Source of the DNA: Elusimicrobiota bacterium
Lineage (GTDB): Bacteria > Elusimicrobiota > Elusimicrobia > Elusimicrobiales > UBA9959
Direction of reading: 5' to 3'
DNA: 41,999 nt
Assembly: GCA_009773155.1 (NCBI GenBank)
Contig: WOVA01000020.1
Coordinates: forward strand, 1 to 41,999
In this document: piece by piece, positions 7,502 through 15,940 of the stretch
Layout of the letters: each line of letters starts with the position of its first letter
How positions within the stretch are numbered: the stretch's first letter is position 1
The notes under the pieces: model-generated
Seen by the model: the letters and a program-made list of their open reading frames with translations, nothing else
Told to the model about the DNA's origin: nothing
The model's database searches: none
Program-made: the position numbers and the translations under genes

Positions 7502-8188
7502 ATGAACAAAGAGGGGACTCTCAAGGCCGTCGCGGATTCCGGGCTGCCGCCCCGCCTTAAAATATATCTCGCCGGTTTTATCAGCCGCGAGGTCAGTTCC
7601 CCGCTGCGGCGCGCGCTCAAGGCCGATCCCGCCGGCCTTCTTGGAAATATGAAAAGCCTTCTCTCTTCGGCGGCGGCCGTTCTCGGCCTGCCGGAGGAGG
7701 GGCTCCTGTCCGCGACGGGCTTCGACTATAATAATTTCGCCGCCGACAGGCTTGAAGCGGCGCTGGCCGAACTGATGGCCGTGAGCCTGCTGGCGGGAGA
7801 GGGTTTTTCGGATATAAAAGTCCTGTCTCCGGGAAGGTCCCGCGGCGCCGACCTCTCGGCCTCGCTCGGCGGCGAAACCTTCGCGTTCGAGGTGAGGTGC
7901 GTGAACGGAGAGAGCAGCCTGTTCGCCGCGGGCAAGGATCCCGTCGGGTTCCTGAAAAGCGTCTGTCTCAAGAAGATAAGGCAGGCCCGGATAAGCGTAA
8001 AAAAGAAAAACGCCCGGCGGGCGGGTGTTTTTATCGTCGTAAATCCGGCCGGGTTCGTCCAGCTTGCGGAGGCCGGGGAGCTGCGCGAACTGGCCCGGCG
8101 GGTTTACGAGGCCCTGGGCGAACCGGCGGGCGAGCATGTCTGCCTCGCCTCCGGCGGCGGCGCCGCCTTCCATCCCCCGTTCAGATAA
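7502..8188 (+). CDS. Unknown protein, possible degenerate PD-(D/E)XK nuclease fold
   Basis: I do not recognise this 228-residue cytoplasmic protein. The first 60 residues are helical and basic. The middle shows an order of residues reminiscent of restriction-endonuclease-like folds: a helix with Glu88, SRGADLSA with Asp117, then a strand FAFEVR with Glu130 and Arg132 where lysine would be expected, followed by a basic helix KKIRQARISVKK (157-168) and a hydrophobic strand AGVFIVVN (174-181). That is suggestive only. It follows rsmH by 12 bp and probably shares its transcript, with AAAGGGG as Shine-Dalgarno, and its last 8 bp overlap the 3' end of the convergent mutL gene. A role in nucleic-acid processing would fit the neighbours but is unproven. 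Confidence 0.6.
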   Translation: MNKEGTLKAVADSGLPPRLKIYLAGFISREVSSPLRRALKADPAGLLGNMKSLLSSAAAVLGLPEEGLLSATGFDYNNFAADRLEAALAELMAVSLLAGEGFSDIKVLSPGRSRGADLSASLGGETFAFEVRCVNGESSLFAAGKDPVGFLKSVCLKKIRQARISVKKKNARRAGVFIVVNPAGFVQLAEAGELRELARRVYEALGEPAGEHVCLASGGGAAFHPPFR

Positions 8189-9947
8189 CCGTGGTGCGCT
8201 GGAACCTGCGGGCCAGTTCGGGCCGGCCGATGTGGAACAGCGTCGGGCGGCCGTGCGGGCAGTGGAAGCTGTCTTTCGCCGCCTTGAGGTCCTCGATGAG
8301 CCGGACGGCCTCCTGGGCCTTAAGGAAATCGCGGGCCTTCACCGATTTTTTGCAGGCCATCGTGGCGATGGTGCCGCGCTTGAGCGCCTCGTCGGAGCGC
8401 GACGGTTCGCCCAGCACTTCCGACAGGTAACCGAAAAGTTCCTGCGCCGCCTCCTGGCTGAAATAAAAAAGCGCGGGCGTGGCGTGCAGCAGCATATGCG
8501 TCGGGCCCGAACGGCCTATCTCGAAGCCGGCGCCCTTGAGCCAGTCCTGCCAGCGCATGATGTTCTCCGCCTGCGAGGCCGAGAGCTCCACCGACAGCGG
8601 GATGACCAGCGGCTGTACCCGTATCGTCCCGGCGGTCAGTTCGTCCATGTACCTTTCGAACAGGATGCGCTCCTGCGCGGCGTGCTGGTCCACGACCAGC
8701 AGCCCGCCGCCGGATTCAAATACCAGGTAACTTTTTGCCAGCTGGCCGAGATAATTGACCGGCGGCTGGTACCAGGAGGGGCCGCTCGCCCCGGGCGCCG
8801 GTTCGGCGGCGAAAAGATCGTCGGTGAGGCTCGCCTCGTCCGCGGCTTTCGCGGGCGGGATGCCGGTGCCGAAGACGGCGCGCTGTTCGCCGGCCGGCTG
8901 GGCGGCCGGGGCGGGGATGGCGCCGGGCTCCAGCGCGACTGACGCGCGCTGGGCTTTAAGCAGCCGGGCGTTGACGGCGCCGGAAACGAACTTGAATATC
9001 GCCCCTTCCTCGCGGAACTTCACGTCGGCCTTGCGGGGATGTATGTTGACGTCCACCTCGGCCGGCGGCAGGTCCAGGTAGACGGCGCAGGCGGGGTGCT
9101 TGCTCCCGCGCATGATGTCATAGCCGCGGTAGAGCGCCTGCTGGAGCGTCTTGGACGAGACGGGCCGGCGGTTGACGAAGAAGAACTGGTTCTGGCGCGT
9201 GGCGTAGAGCGAGTCGGGCAGCGAGAACAGCGCGCGCAGCGACAGTTCCCCGGCCCGCAGCTCCAGCGCGGTCAGGCCCGCGGCCACCCTGCCGCCGAGC
9301 AGCTCGCGCGCGCGGGCCAGGCAGGCGCTCTCCCAGGGGCCGGCGTCGGCCTTGAGCGAGAAGATCTCCGCTCCGTCCACCTCCAGCGAGAAAGAGACGC
9401 CGGGATTGGCCAGCGCGGCTTCCTCGACGACGCGTATCAGATGAGCGCGTTCCGAGGTGTCGCTCCGCAGGAATTTAAGGCGGGCCGGGACATTGAAGAA
9501 AAGGTCGCGCACTTCCACCGTGGTGCCGCGGGCCGGGGCGGCCCTGCCCTCTGCGCGCAGCCCTCCCGAGTCGCCCTCTATAAACGAAGCAGCCTCGTCG
9601 CCGGCGCGGCAGGTGGTTATCTTCAGACGCGAGACGGCCAGGGCCGAGAACAGCGCTTCTCCGCGGAATCCGTAGGTGTCGAGAGCGTCCAGGTCCTCGA
9701 AAGAGACGATCTTGCTGGTGGAGTGGCGCATGACCGACAGGCGCAGGTCTTCCGGCGTCATGCCCGCGCCGTCGTCGTTTACGCGGATGAGGGCTTTGCC
9801 GGCTTTTTCGGCCGAGACGCTGACGCGCGCGGCGCCCGCGTCGAGCGAGTTCTCGATTAGTTCCTTAAGGACGGAGGAAGGGCGCTCGATGACCTCGCCG
9901 GCCGCTATCTTGGCGGCCACTTCTTCGGGCAGTACTTTTACGCTCAT
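8181..9947 (-). CDS. mutL: DNA mismatch repair protein MutL
   Basis: MutL couples mismatch recognition by MutS to strand removal. The N-terminal GHKL ATPase has GEVIERPSSVLKELIENSLD (17-36), VNDDGAGM (56-63), STSKI (76-80) and GFRGEAL (93-99). The C-terminal domain contains DQHAAQERILFERY from residue 420, matching the DQHA(X)2E(X)4E metal-dependent endonuclease motif, and ACKKSVKA plus CPHGRPT near 563, so this is a nicking-type MutL as in bacteria lacking MutH. A Pro/Ala-rich linker of about 80 residues joins the halves. At 588 residues the length is normal. Its ATG overlaps the TGA of the upstream repeat-protein gene (ATGA), so translation is coupled to an apparently unrelated secreted protein. 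No mutS is in the window. Confidence 0.96.
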   Translation of the reverse strand: MSVKVLPEEVAAKIAAGEVIERPSSVLKELIENSLDAGAARVSVSAEKAGKALIRVNDDGAGMTPEDLRLSVMRHSTSKIVSFEDLDALDTYGFRGEALFSALAVSRLKITTCRAGDEAASFIEGDSGGLRAEGRAAPARGTTVEVRDLFFNVPARLKFLRSDTSERAHLIRVVEEAALANPGVSFSLEVDGAEIFSLKADAGPWESACLARARELLGGRVAAGLTALELRAGELSLRALFSLPDSLYATRQNQFFFVNRRPVSSKTLQQALYRGYDIMRGSKHPACAVYLDLPPAEVDVNIHPRKADVKFREEGAIFKFVSGAVNARLLKAQRASVALEPGAIPAPAAQPAGEQRAVFGTGIPPAKAADEASLTDDLFAAEPAPGASGPSWYQPPVNYLGQLAKSYLVFESGGGLLVVDQHAAQERILFERYMDELTAGTIRVQPLVIPLSVELSASQAENIMRWQDWLKGAGFEIGRSGPTHMLLHATPALFYFSQEAAQELFGYLSEVLGEPSRSDEALKRGTIATMACKKSVKARDFLKAQEAVRLIEDLKAAKDSFHCPHGRPTLFHIGRPELARRFQRTTVI

Positions 9948-11086
9948 CGGCGGGCGATGGACAGGTAGTCCAGGGAGAAGGAATAGTCCCGGCCGGACTC
10001 GAAGGTCCTGCCGCCTATCACGGGCAGGCCCTCGGCGTCGAAGCGCGCGGATTTTTCGGCCAGCGCCTCCCGGGCTTCGCTCTCGAAGGTGAATGTCCCG
10101 GGCGAGGAGTAGCTCAGCACCTTGGCCGAAGGCGTTACCGTGTAGCCGGCGTAGATATTGCGGACTATGAAATCCAGGCCGAAGCCATAGTCGCGGCCTG
10201 TCTTTCGGGCCCAGTGATGCATGGCTTTGACGCCGGCGGCGTTGAACTTGCCGGCGGTCCCGCGGGCCGCCTCCAGGGCGCCGCTGTCGAAGGTGAAGGT
10301 CTCGGCGGGCTCATAGCGGGAGATGGCGTGCGAGGGACGGGACGGGCCTTTGTTGACGCGCACGGCGTGCTCGGCGCGCAGACGCCACCGGCGGTCGGCG
10401 CCGCGGAAAGGGACGGCCGCTACCGGGGCCAGGCCCGCGCGCCGCATGTCCGAGAGGAGGCCGGGGGCCGCTTCTTCGGCGTCGCTTTCAAATGTGTAAT
10501 CGCCGGACTCGAGGGTCTTGACCTCCACGTCGTAGGCTGCCGCGGCCCGCATCAGGTCTTTAACGGCGTAGTCTATGCGGAAAGCGTAGTCCTTGCCGCT
10601 CTTGTGCACGGCGACGGTCAGCGGGGCCAGGCCGCCGGCGGACATGCCGGCGCGGGCTTCGGCGGCGGCGGCTTCGGCCTCCCGCTCCAGCCAGTAGGCG
10701 GAAGGGCTCTCATAGGACCGCATTATCACCGCCGGGGGCATGACGGCGGCGTGCTGCACGCGGGGCAGGTATTCTATGACGAAGGACCAGCGCCTGTCCT
10801 TCTTGACCACGCGGCCGCCCAGCGTCTTTATGCCGGCGGAACGGAAAGAGGCCAGGCGGGACTCCATCGCTTCTTCCGCGCCGCTCTCGAAAGTGTAGGT
10901 CTCGAAGGCGGAGTATTCCGCTATGGCCGCGCCGGGCGTTTCCGGCGCCACCGGCCAGGGATAAGGGGGATGCGGGACCTCCGCGGTCCCGACGGTATAG
11001 CCGGCCCTTTCTTCCAGCTGGTCCACCGCGGCCGTCGCGCCGGCGGCGAGAAATGAAACCAGGGTTAAAGCGATAACTGAACGCAT
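9944..11086 (-). CDS. Secreted protein of five ~55-residue repeats, function unknown
   Basis: The frame is open upstream, but the ATG at 11084-11086 begins a clear signal peptide (MRSVIALTLVSFLAAGATAA) and has AAGGAG just before it; the product is then 380 residues. After the signal the protein is built of five diverged units at about 57-109, 125-174, 184-243, 257-309 and 325-376. The consensus is roughly (Y/F)TF(E/D)SxAxEA...F..AG(I/L/V), ten variable residues, then GR(D)Y.F..(D/E)Y, which suggests a helix followed by paired beta strands. I know no family name for it. It is probably periplasmic or surface located. The gene overlaps mutL by 4 bp and its leader contains a dispersed repeat copy. 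No cysteines, no lipobox. Confidence 0.75.
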   Translation of the reverse strand: MRSVIALTLVSFLAAGATAAVDQLEERAGYTVGTAEVPHPPYPWPVAPETPGAAIAEYSAFETYTFESGAEEAMESRLASFRSAGIKTLGGRVVKKDRRWSFVIEYLPRVQHAAVMPPAVIMRSYESPSAYWLEREAEAAAAEARAGMSAGGLAPLTVAVHKSGKDYAFRIDYAVKDLMRAAAAYDVEVKTLESGDYTFESDAEEAAPGLLSDMRRAGLAPVAAVPFRGADRRWRLRAEHAVRVNKGPSRPSHAISRYEPAETFTFDSGALEAARGTAGKFNAAGVKAMHHWARKTGRDYGFGLDFIVRNIYAGYTVTPSAKVLSYSSPGTFTFESEAREALAEKSARFDAEGLPVIGGRTFESGRDYSFSLDYLSIARR

Positions 11087-11098
11087 TGTGTTCTCCTT

Positions 11099-11152
11099 GC
11101 CGGAACAGGGCGGCATTGTCCGCTGTCGGTGCCGGACGCTCTGCGGCCGGCC
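11099..11152 (-). repeat. Dispersed GC-rich repeat, copy in the 5' leader of the five-repeat protein gene
   Basis: Read on the minus strand this is CCGGCCGCAGAGCG, then TCCGGCACCGACAGCGGACA, then ATGCCGCCCTGTTCCGG. It matches the 51-bp pyrC unit over most of its length (shared GCAGAGC, GGCACCGAC, GCGG, GCCGCCCTG, CCGG ends) and even more closely the copy in the ABC ATPase gene (CACCGACAGCGGACAA). It ends a few bases before the Shine-Dalgarno sequence of the downstream gene. Confidence 0.8.
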
Positions 11153-11221
11153 GCTGTCGCACGGCACTAAAATTATATTATATAGCGCGGACGGGGGCTT
11201 GGGTCCAAGGTCCCGCTTAAT

Positions 11222-11617
11222 ATGGACCAAAAGATTAACAAACTGGATTACTTCTACCTGCTGGCGCCGGCCTGGCTGGCGCTGGAACTGACACTGTGGC
11301 CTGGCTTTCGCGCCGGCGTCTTCTCCTCCTCGGCGGGCTGGGTAGCGGCCTTTTACGCCATGGAAGCCTCTATCGGCGCCGCTTTTTATTTCCGGCTGCG
11401 CTGGGCCGTCCCCGCCGCGCTGATCGAGAACGTCATTTATCTCATAGCGGCGGCCAGGTTCGTCCTGTTCACCCCGCTGGACATCGCCGCCTCAGCGGAG
11501 ACCCTGGATATGGCCGCGGCCGGCGCCTCTTACCGCGCCGCCCTGCCCGGCATACTCTACTCCGCCTTCTACTGCGCCTTCCGTCTCCGCCGCGGGTTTA
11601 AGGGGGACGTTGTTTAG
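11222..11617 (+). CDS. Small four-helix membrane protein, unknown
   Basis: A 131-residue protein with about four hydrophobic segments (roughly residues 12-30, 34-55, 62-83 and 101-120) and no catalytic motif that I can recognise. An aromatic-rich N-terminus (LDYFYLLAPAWLALEL) leads into the first helix. The start ATG follows TTAAT with no strong Shine-Dalgarno sequence; the frame cannot be extended usefully. The last codons (Gly-Asp-Val-Val) and the TAG stop at 11615-11617 lie inside a GGGGACGTTGTTTAG repeat arm, so the original C-terminus may have been replaced when the repeat arrived. It is divergent from the five-repeat protein gene and precedes the peptide importer, with its own promoter for the latter in between. 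Confidence 0.6.
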   Translation: MDQKINKLDYFYLLAPAWLALELTLWPGFRAGVFSSSAGWVAAFYAMEASIGAAFYFRLRWAVPAALIENVIYLIAAARFVLFTPLDIAASAETLDMAAAGASYRAALPGILYSAFYCAFRLRRGFKGDVV

Positions 11618-11644
11618 TTCTTTAGTTTTGGCCGAAAACTAAAG
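11603..11644. repeat. REP-like palindromic repeat, partial copy
   Basis: 27 bases from 11603 (GGGGACGTTGTTTAGTTCTT and on, to TAGTTTT) are identical to the left arm of the perfect palindrome at 26409-26461. Here the arm is followed by GGCCG and AAAACTAAAG (11635-11644), giving only an inner 10-bp stem; the outer right arm is replaced by different sequence. It provides the stop codon of the gene at 11222. Confidence 0.8.
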
Positions 11645-11659
11645 GATAATTCTAGGGCT

Positions 11660-11687
11660 TTGACAAGCGCCGGATATTTGCTATTTT
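11660..11687 (+). promoter_or_regulatory. Promoter of the peptide-importer operon
   Basis: TTGACA at 11660-11665, 16-bp spacer, TATTTT at 11682-11687. A leader of about 35 bases follows with AAAGGGG seven bases before the TTG start. This is one of the better sigma70-type matches in the window. Confidence 0.6.
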
Positions 11688-11729
11688 ATACGCAACGTTT
11701 ACCGCGGGGTAAAAAGAAAGGGGAACAGT

Positions 11730-13502
11730 TTGAGGAACATCGCAGCCGCAGCAATCCTGCTTCTCGCCGCCGCCGCTCCGGCGGCCGCTTTCGACCCCGC
11801 CGGCTGGGAGACCAGCCGCAACTTCCCGCTGCTGGGAGCGCCGGAAGCGAAGAAGGGCGGCACGCTGCGCTATTTCTGGCCGTCGTTCCCGCCGACTCTG
11901 CGCACGCTGGGCCCCAACTCCAACCTTTCCACCACCCGCGAACTGCATGGCCTTATCTATGAGTCGCTGGTAGGCCTGCATCCGGAGACGCTCGACAATA
12001 TCCCCGGGCTGGCCGACTACTGGAAGGTCTCTCCCGACAAGCGAACCTTTCAATTCCGTATAAATCCCAAGGCCCGCTGGGCCGACGGCAGCCCGGTGAC
12101 GGCCCGCGACGTGGTGGCCACCTGGGAGTTCCGCGTCCGCAAGGATATCAAGGACCCTTATTCCGTGATGATCTGGGACGGCAGCTTCGAGCGGCCGGTG
12201 GCCGTCAGCCCCTCCATAGTCTCCGTGCGCACCAAGAAGGTGCACTGGCGGCTGTTCATGTATTTCGCCGGCATGACCATTTACCCCGCCAAGGCGCTGG
12301 ACGGTCTTACCGGGGACAAATACCTGGAGGACTATAACTGGAAGCTGCCCATGGGCTCTGGCCCCTATGAGCTCAGGGAGGGGGACGTCAAGACGCAGGA
12401 GTGGGCGGCCCTCAGCCGGCGCAAGGATTACTGGGGGAGGGACGAGCGGCAGAACATAGGGCTCTACAATTTTGACAGGCTGGTCTGGCAGGTGGTGCTC
12501 GACGAGGAGCTGGCCTTCGAGAAGTTCAAGAAGGGCGAGCTGGACTACTACGTCGTGAACAAGGCCCAGCGCTGGGCTGAGGAGACCGATTTCGACAAAG
12601 CCCGCGACGGCTGGATACAGAAGCGCAAGATCTACACCAAGGCCCCGCAGGGCTTCGGCGGCTTCGTGTTCAATATGCGCAAGCCGCCCTTCAATGACCG
12701 CAATGTGCGCAAGGCCTTCTCCTATCTCTTCAACCGCGAACGCCTTATAGACAAGCTTTTCTTCGGCGAGTACAGCTTCATAGACAGTTATTACCCCGGC
12801 AGCATCTGGGAGAACCCCAAGAATCCGAAGATACGCTATAACCCGCGCATGGCCAAGATGCTGCTGGCCCGCGCCGGCTGGAAGGACCGCGACAAGGACG
12901 GCTGGCTGGTCAACGACAGGGGCGAGCGCTTCGAGATAACGCTGGAATACGGCAGCCCGGGCTGGGACCGGATACATAAGGTCATACAGGAAGACCTCAA
13001 GCGCGCCGGCATCAAGATGAACCTCAAGCAGATCGACCCGTCCACGCTGATGAAGAAGGTCGGCGAGCGCAATTTCACGCTGCATTTCCAGAACTGGGGG
13101 GCCATGCTCTTCCCCAATCCGATAAGCTCCTGGAGCGCGGAACTCGCCGATTCCACCGACAATAACAACCTGCCCGGCTTCAAGAGCGCCGAGGTGGACG
13201 CGCTCTCCACCAAATACGACCTGACCGAGAACAGGGACGAGCAGCGGAGGATAATACACCGGATAGACGAACTGATCTTCCGCGCGCATCCTTACGCGCT
13301 GGCCTGGGGCTCCGATTATACCCGCGTGCTCTATTACAACAAGTTCGGCCATCCGAAAAGATATTTTTCCAAGATAGGCGACTATAGGGATATAAAGACC
13401 ATGTGGTGGCTGGACCCTGAGAAGGAAAAGGCCCTGGCTGACGCCGTGGCCGGGGACGGGAAGCTGCCGGTCGGCGAGCTGGAGAAGCGCCCCTGGGACT
13501 GA
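11730..13502 (+). CDS. yejA: Periplasmic peptide-binding protein, YejA-like (SBP family 5)
   Basis: Substrate-binding component of a peptide ABC importer. The start is TTG, preceded by AAAGGGG and followed directly by a signal peptide (residues 1-20, ending AAAF). The mature part shows family 5 solute-binding landmarks: GGTLRYF near 43, the ELHGLIYESLV segment, KARWADGSPVTARDVVATWE (near 108-127), GSGPYEL, and NVRKAFSYLFNRE near 330. The 590-residue size and the order YejA-B-E-ATPase match the Yej system, which imports oligopeptides and, in enterobacteria, microcin C. No lipobox cysteine is seen, so it is probably soluble in the periplasm. Exact peptide preference is unknown. Confidence 0.88.
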   Translation: MRNIAAAAILLLAAAAPAAAFDPAGWETSRNFPLLGAPEAKKGGTLRYFWPSFPPTLRTLGPNSNLSTTRELHGLIYESLVGLHPETLDNIPGLADYWKVSPDKRTFQFRINPKARWADGSPVTARDVVATWEFRVRKDIKDPYSVMIWDGSFERPVAVSPSIVSVRTKKVHWRLFMYFAGMTIYPAKALDGLTGDKYLEDYNWKLPMGSGPYELREGDVKTQEWAALSRRKDYWGRDERQNIGLYNFDRLVWQVVLDEELAFEKFKKGELDYYVVNKAQRWAEETDFDKARDGWIQKRKIYTKAPQGFGGFVFNMRKPPFNDRNVRKAFSYLFNRERLIDKLFFGEYSFIDSYYPGSIWENPKNPKIRYNPRMAKMLLARAGWKDRDKDGWLVNDRGERFEITLEYGSPGWDRIHKVIQEDLKRAGIKMNLKQIDPSTLMKKVGERNFTLHFQNWGAMLFPNPISSWSAELADSTDNNNLPGFKSAEVDALSTKYDLTENRDEQRRIIHRIDELIFRAHPYALAWGSDYTRVLYYNKFGHPKRYFSKIGDYRDIKTMWWLDPEKEKALADAVAGDGKLPVGELEKRPWD

Positions 13503-13513
13503 GGCCGTAAATT

Positions 13514-14560
13514 ATGCACGGAATGACGACCTATTTCATACGCCGGCTGCTGCTGATACCGGTCACCTTCATCGCCATCACCTTCATGGTCTACGCGGTG
13601 CTGCGCGTGGTGCCCGGCGGGCCCATAGAGCAGGCCCAGCTGCAGATCAAGATGGCGATGATGAGCGAGGGCGGCTCCACCGGCCTGGCCGTGCAGGAGG
13701 CCGAGCTCCAGATCCCCGAATCGGCCATGGCGGAGCTCAAGAAGTACTACCACCTGGACAAGAGCATCCCCGAGGGTTACGCGCGCTGGTTCTGGGGCAT
13801 ACTGCGGCTGGACTTCGGCCGCTCTTATATCTATAACCAGCCGGTGCTGGAGGTAATAGTCTCCAAGTTCCACATCTCGCTGTACTTCGGACTTATCGGC
13901 TATTTCGCCTCCTGGATCATCTGCGTGCCGCTGGGCGTCACCAAGGCGATAAAGCACAAGACCTCCTACGATACGGTCACGTCGGTCCTCGTCTTCATGG
14001 GTTATTCCATACCGGGCTTCGTCGCCGCGCTGCTGCTGCTGGTGGTCTTCGGCGGCGGCAGTTTCTTCGACGTGGTGCCGCTGGGCGGCTTCCGCTCCGC
14101 GAACTGGGCCGAGCTGCCCTTCTGGGGCAAGGTCTTCGACCAGCTCCACCACACCATCGTGCCGGTCATCGGCTACCTGATAGGCGGCTTCGCCACGATG
14201 ACGATACTGATGAAGAACTCGCTGCTCGATAATCTCGGCGCCGACTATGTCCGCACCGCCTTCGCCAAGGGCCTGTCCGAGAAGCGCGTCATCTTCATCC
14301 ACGCGATGCGCAACTCTCTGATACCGCTGACGGTGGGCATAGGCCAGGCGCTGGGCCTGCTCTTCGCGGGCTCTTTCCTTATAGAGAAGACCTGCAATAT
14401 CCCCGGCATGGGCCTGCTGGGCTACAACTCGATCATACAGCGCGACTACCCGATAATACTGGGGACGCTCGTTTTCCTGGTGCTGATAAAGCTGACGGGC
14501 AATATAATCTCGGACCTGGTGTGGGCTCTTATAGATCCGAGGATAAGGTTCGGCAAATGA
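13514..14560 (+). CDS. yejB: Peptide ABC importer permease, YejB-like
   Basis: First membrane subunit of the importer: 348 residues with the FIRRLLLIPVTF opening of the DppB/OppB class, six predicted helices, a large first periplasmic loop containing VPGGPIEQA, and the cytoplasmic coupling loop YVRTAFAKGLSEKRVIFIHAMRNS (EAA-type) near 245-268. GYSIPGFVAALLLLVVFGGGSFFD and LLGYNSIIQRDYPI match YejB rather than general DppB. Two in-frame ATGs compete (13514 and 13523); the second leaves MTTYFIRRL and has a GGA closer to it. Its stop overlaps the start of the next permease (ATGA). It forms the channel with the YejE-like subunit. Confidence 0.92.
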   Translation: MHGMTTYFIRRLLLIPVTFIAITFMVYAVLRVVPGGPIEQAQLQIKMAMMSEGGSTGLAVQEAELQIPESAMAELKKYYHLDKSIPEGYARWFWGILRLDFGRSYIYNQPVLEVIVSKFHISLYFGLIGYFASWIICVPLGVTKAIKHKTSYDTVTSVLVFMGYSIPGFVAALLLLVVFGGGSFFDVVPLGGFRSANWAELPFWGKVFDQLHHTIVPVIGYLIGGFATMTILMKNSLLDNLGADYVRTAFAKGLSEKRVIFIHAMRNSLIPLTVGIGQALGLLFAGSFLIEKTCNIPGMGLLGYNSIIQRDYPIILGTLVFLVLIKLTGNIISDLVWALIDPRIRFGK

Positions 14561-15939
14561 CGGGACAGTTCATAGGCGCTATAATCGTTCTGGCGGCGGG
14601 CTACCTGCTGACGCACAAGCTCGTGCCGGCCGTCATCCTGCGCGCCGGCCTGGCCCTCGGCTTCGACATGAAGCCGGCCCCCCACTGGCAGAAGCGGTTC
14701 TCGCGCTTCCGGGGCATGAAGCGCGGGTATTACTCCTTCCTTATCATAACCACTCTGTTCGTCACCTCCTTCTTCCTGGAGTTCATAGTCAACAGCAAGC
14801 CGCTGATGATACGCTATGAGAGCCGGGTGTCCTTCCCCGCTTTCCGCGAATGGTCCGACAAGCTGTTCTTCTTCGCCGACCTGCGCCGCATGGAGAGGAA
14901 GGCCGATTTCGGTCAGGTGGGCGACGACGAGGTGGATTACCGCCTCTTCGCCGCCGCGAAGAAGGACCCGTCCGTCTTCGACCGCCAGCTGGAACTGCTG
15001 CGCGCCGAACGGGCCGATTTCGAGAAACAGGTCGCCGCGTACCGGACCGCCCGGCTGTCCACTCCCGAGGAAAAACAGGACTACGCGGACCTCAGGGCCG
15101 TCTTGCCGGTCATCGACGCCGACATGGCGCTGGTCGAGCGGGCCCGGGGCGTTTTCGCCGCCGGCCGCGCCTCGATAATAATGCCGCTCTATCCCTACGC
15201 TCCCCGCGAGCATCTGCTGGACCTGCCCGGCACCCCGCCGCACCGGCCCAACAAGACCAATCTCCTGGGCACCGACGACTCGGGGGCGGACGTCTTCGCG
15301 CAGCTGGCCTACGGCTTCCGCATCTCGCTTTCCTTCGCGCTGATAGTCTCGGTCACCGGCTACATCATCGGTATAATCATCGGCGGCGTCATGGGCTATT
15401 TCGGCGGATGGACCGACATCCTGATACAGCGCGTGATCGAGATCTGGGCGTCCATCCCCTTCCTGTTCACCATCATGATAATAGCCTCCATCGTGCAGCC
15501 TACCTTCGGGCTGCTGGTCGGGCTGCTGGTGGTGCTCCACGGCTGGATAGGCATGACCTATTATATGCGCGGCGAGTTCTACCGCGAGAAGGCGCGCGAC
15601 TACGTGCACGCGGCCGAGGCGATGGGCGCCACGGACTGGTCGGTCATGATGAAGCATATCCTGCCCAACTCCCTGGTGCCGATAGTCACGTTCGCCCCTT
15701 TCGCCATAGTGGCCTATATCGGCCAGCTGGTCTCGCTGGACTTCCTCGGCTTCGGCCTGCCCGTCGGGACGCCCAGCTGGGGCTCGCTCATCAGCCAGGG
15801 CATGCAGTACATAAAGCTCTATCCCAATCTCATCCTCACGCCCTCCATCGCGCTGGCCGTCACGCTGTTCCTGGTGGTGCAGATAGGCGAGGCCGTGCGC
15901 GAGGCTTTCGATCCCAAGGTCTTCTCGAGGCTCAGATAA
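14557..15939 (+). CDS. yejE: Peptide ABC importer permease, YejE-like, with extra coiled-coil insert
   Basis: Second membrane subunit. The ATG at 14557-14559 overlaps the yejB stop and is chosen over an upstream frame opening. Residues 52-82 (RGMKRGYYSFLIITT...NSKPL), the EAMGATDWSVMMKHILPNS coupling loop (353-371) and SLDFLGFGLPVGTPSWG (393-409) with GEAVREAFDP near the end are clear YejE features. At 460 residues it is about 120 longer than E. coli YejE: there is an additional N-terminal hydrophobic segment (about 5-30) and the loop after the first family helix is enlarged by a charged, helical stretch (roughly 105-200) before the conserved NLLGTDDSGADV. This enlarged loop faces the periplasm and might contact the binding protein. 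Confidence 0.9.
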   Translation: MTGQFIGAIIVLAAGYLLTHKLVPAVILRAGLALGFDMKPAPHWQKRFSRFRGMKRGYYSFLIITTLFVTSFFLEFIVNSKPLMIRYESRVSFPAFREWSDKLFFFADLRRMERKADFGQVGDDEVDYRLFAAAKKDPSVFDRQLELLRAERADFEKQVAAYRTARLSTPEEKQDYADLRAVLPVIDADMALVERARGVFAAGRASIIMPLYPYAPREHLLDLPGTPPHRPNKTNLLGTDDSGADVFAQLAYGFRISLSFALIVSVTGYIIGIIIGGVMGYFGGWTDILIQRVIEIWASIPFLFTIMIIASIVQPTFGLLVGLLVVLHGWIGMTYYMRGEFYREKARDYVHAAEAMGATDWSVMMKHILPNSLVPIVTFAPFAIVAYIGQLVSLDFLGFGLPVGTPSWGSLISQGMQYIKLYPNLILTPSIALAVTLFLVVQIGEAVREAFDPKVFSRLR

Positions 15940-15940
15940 T

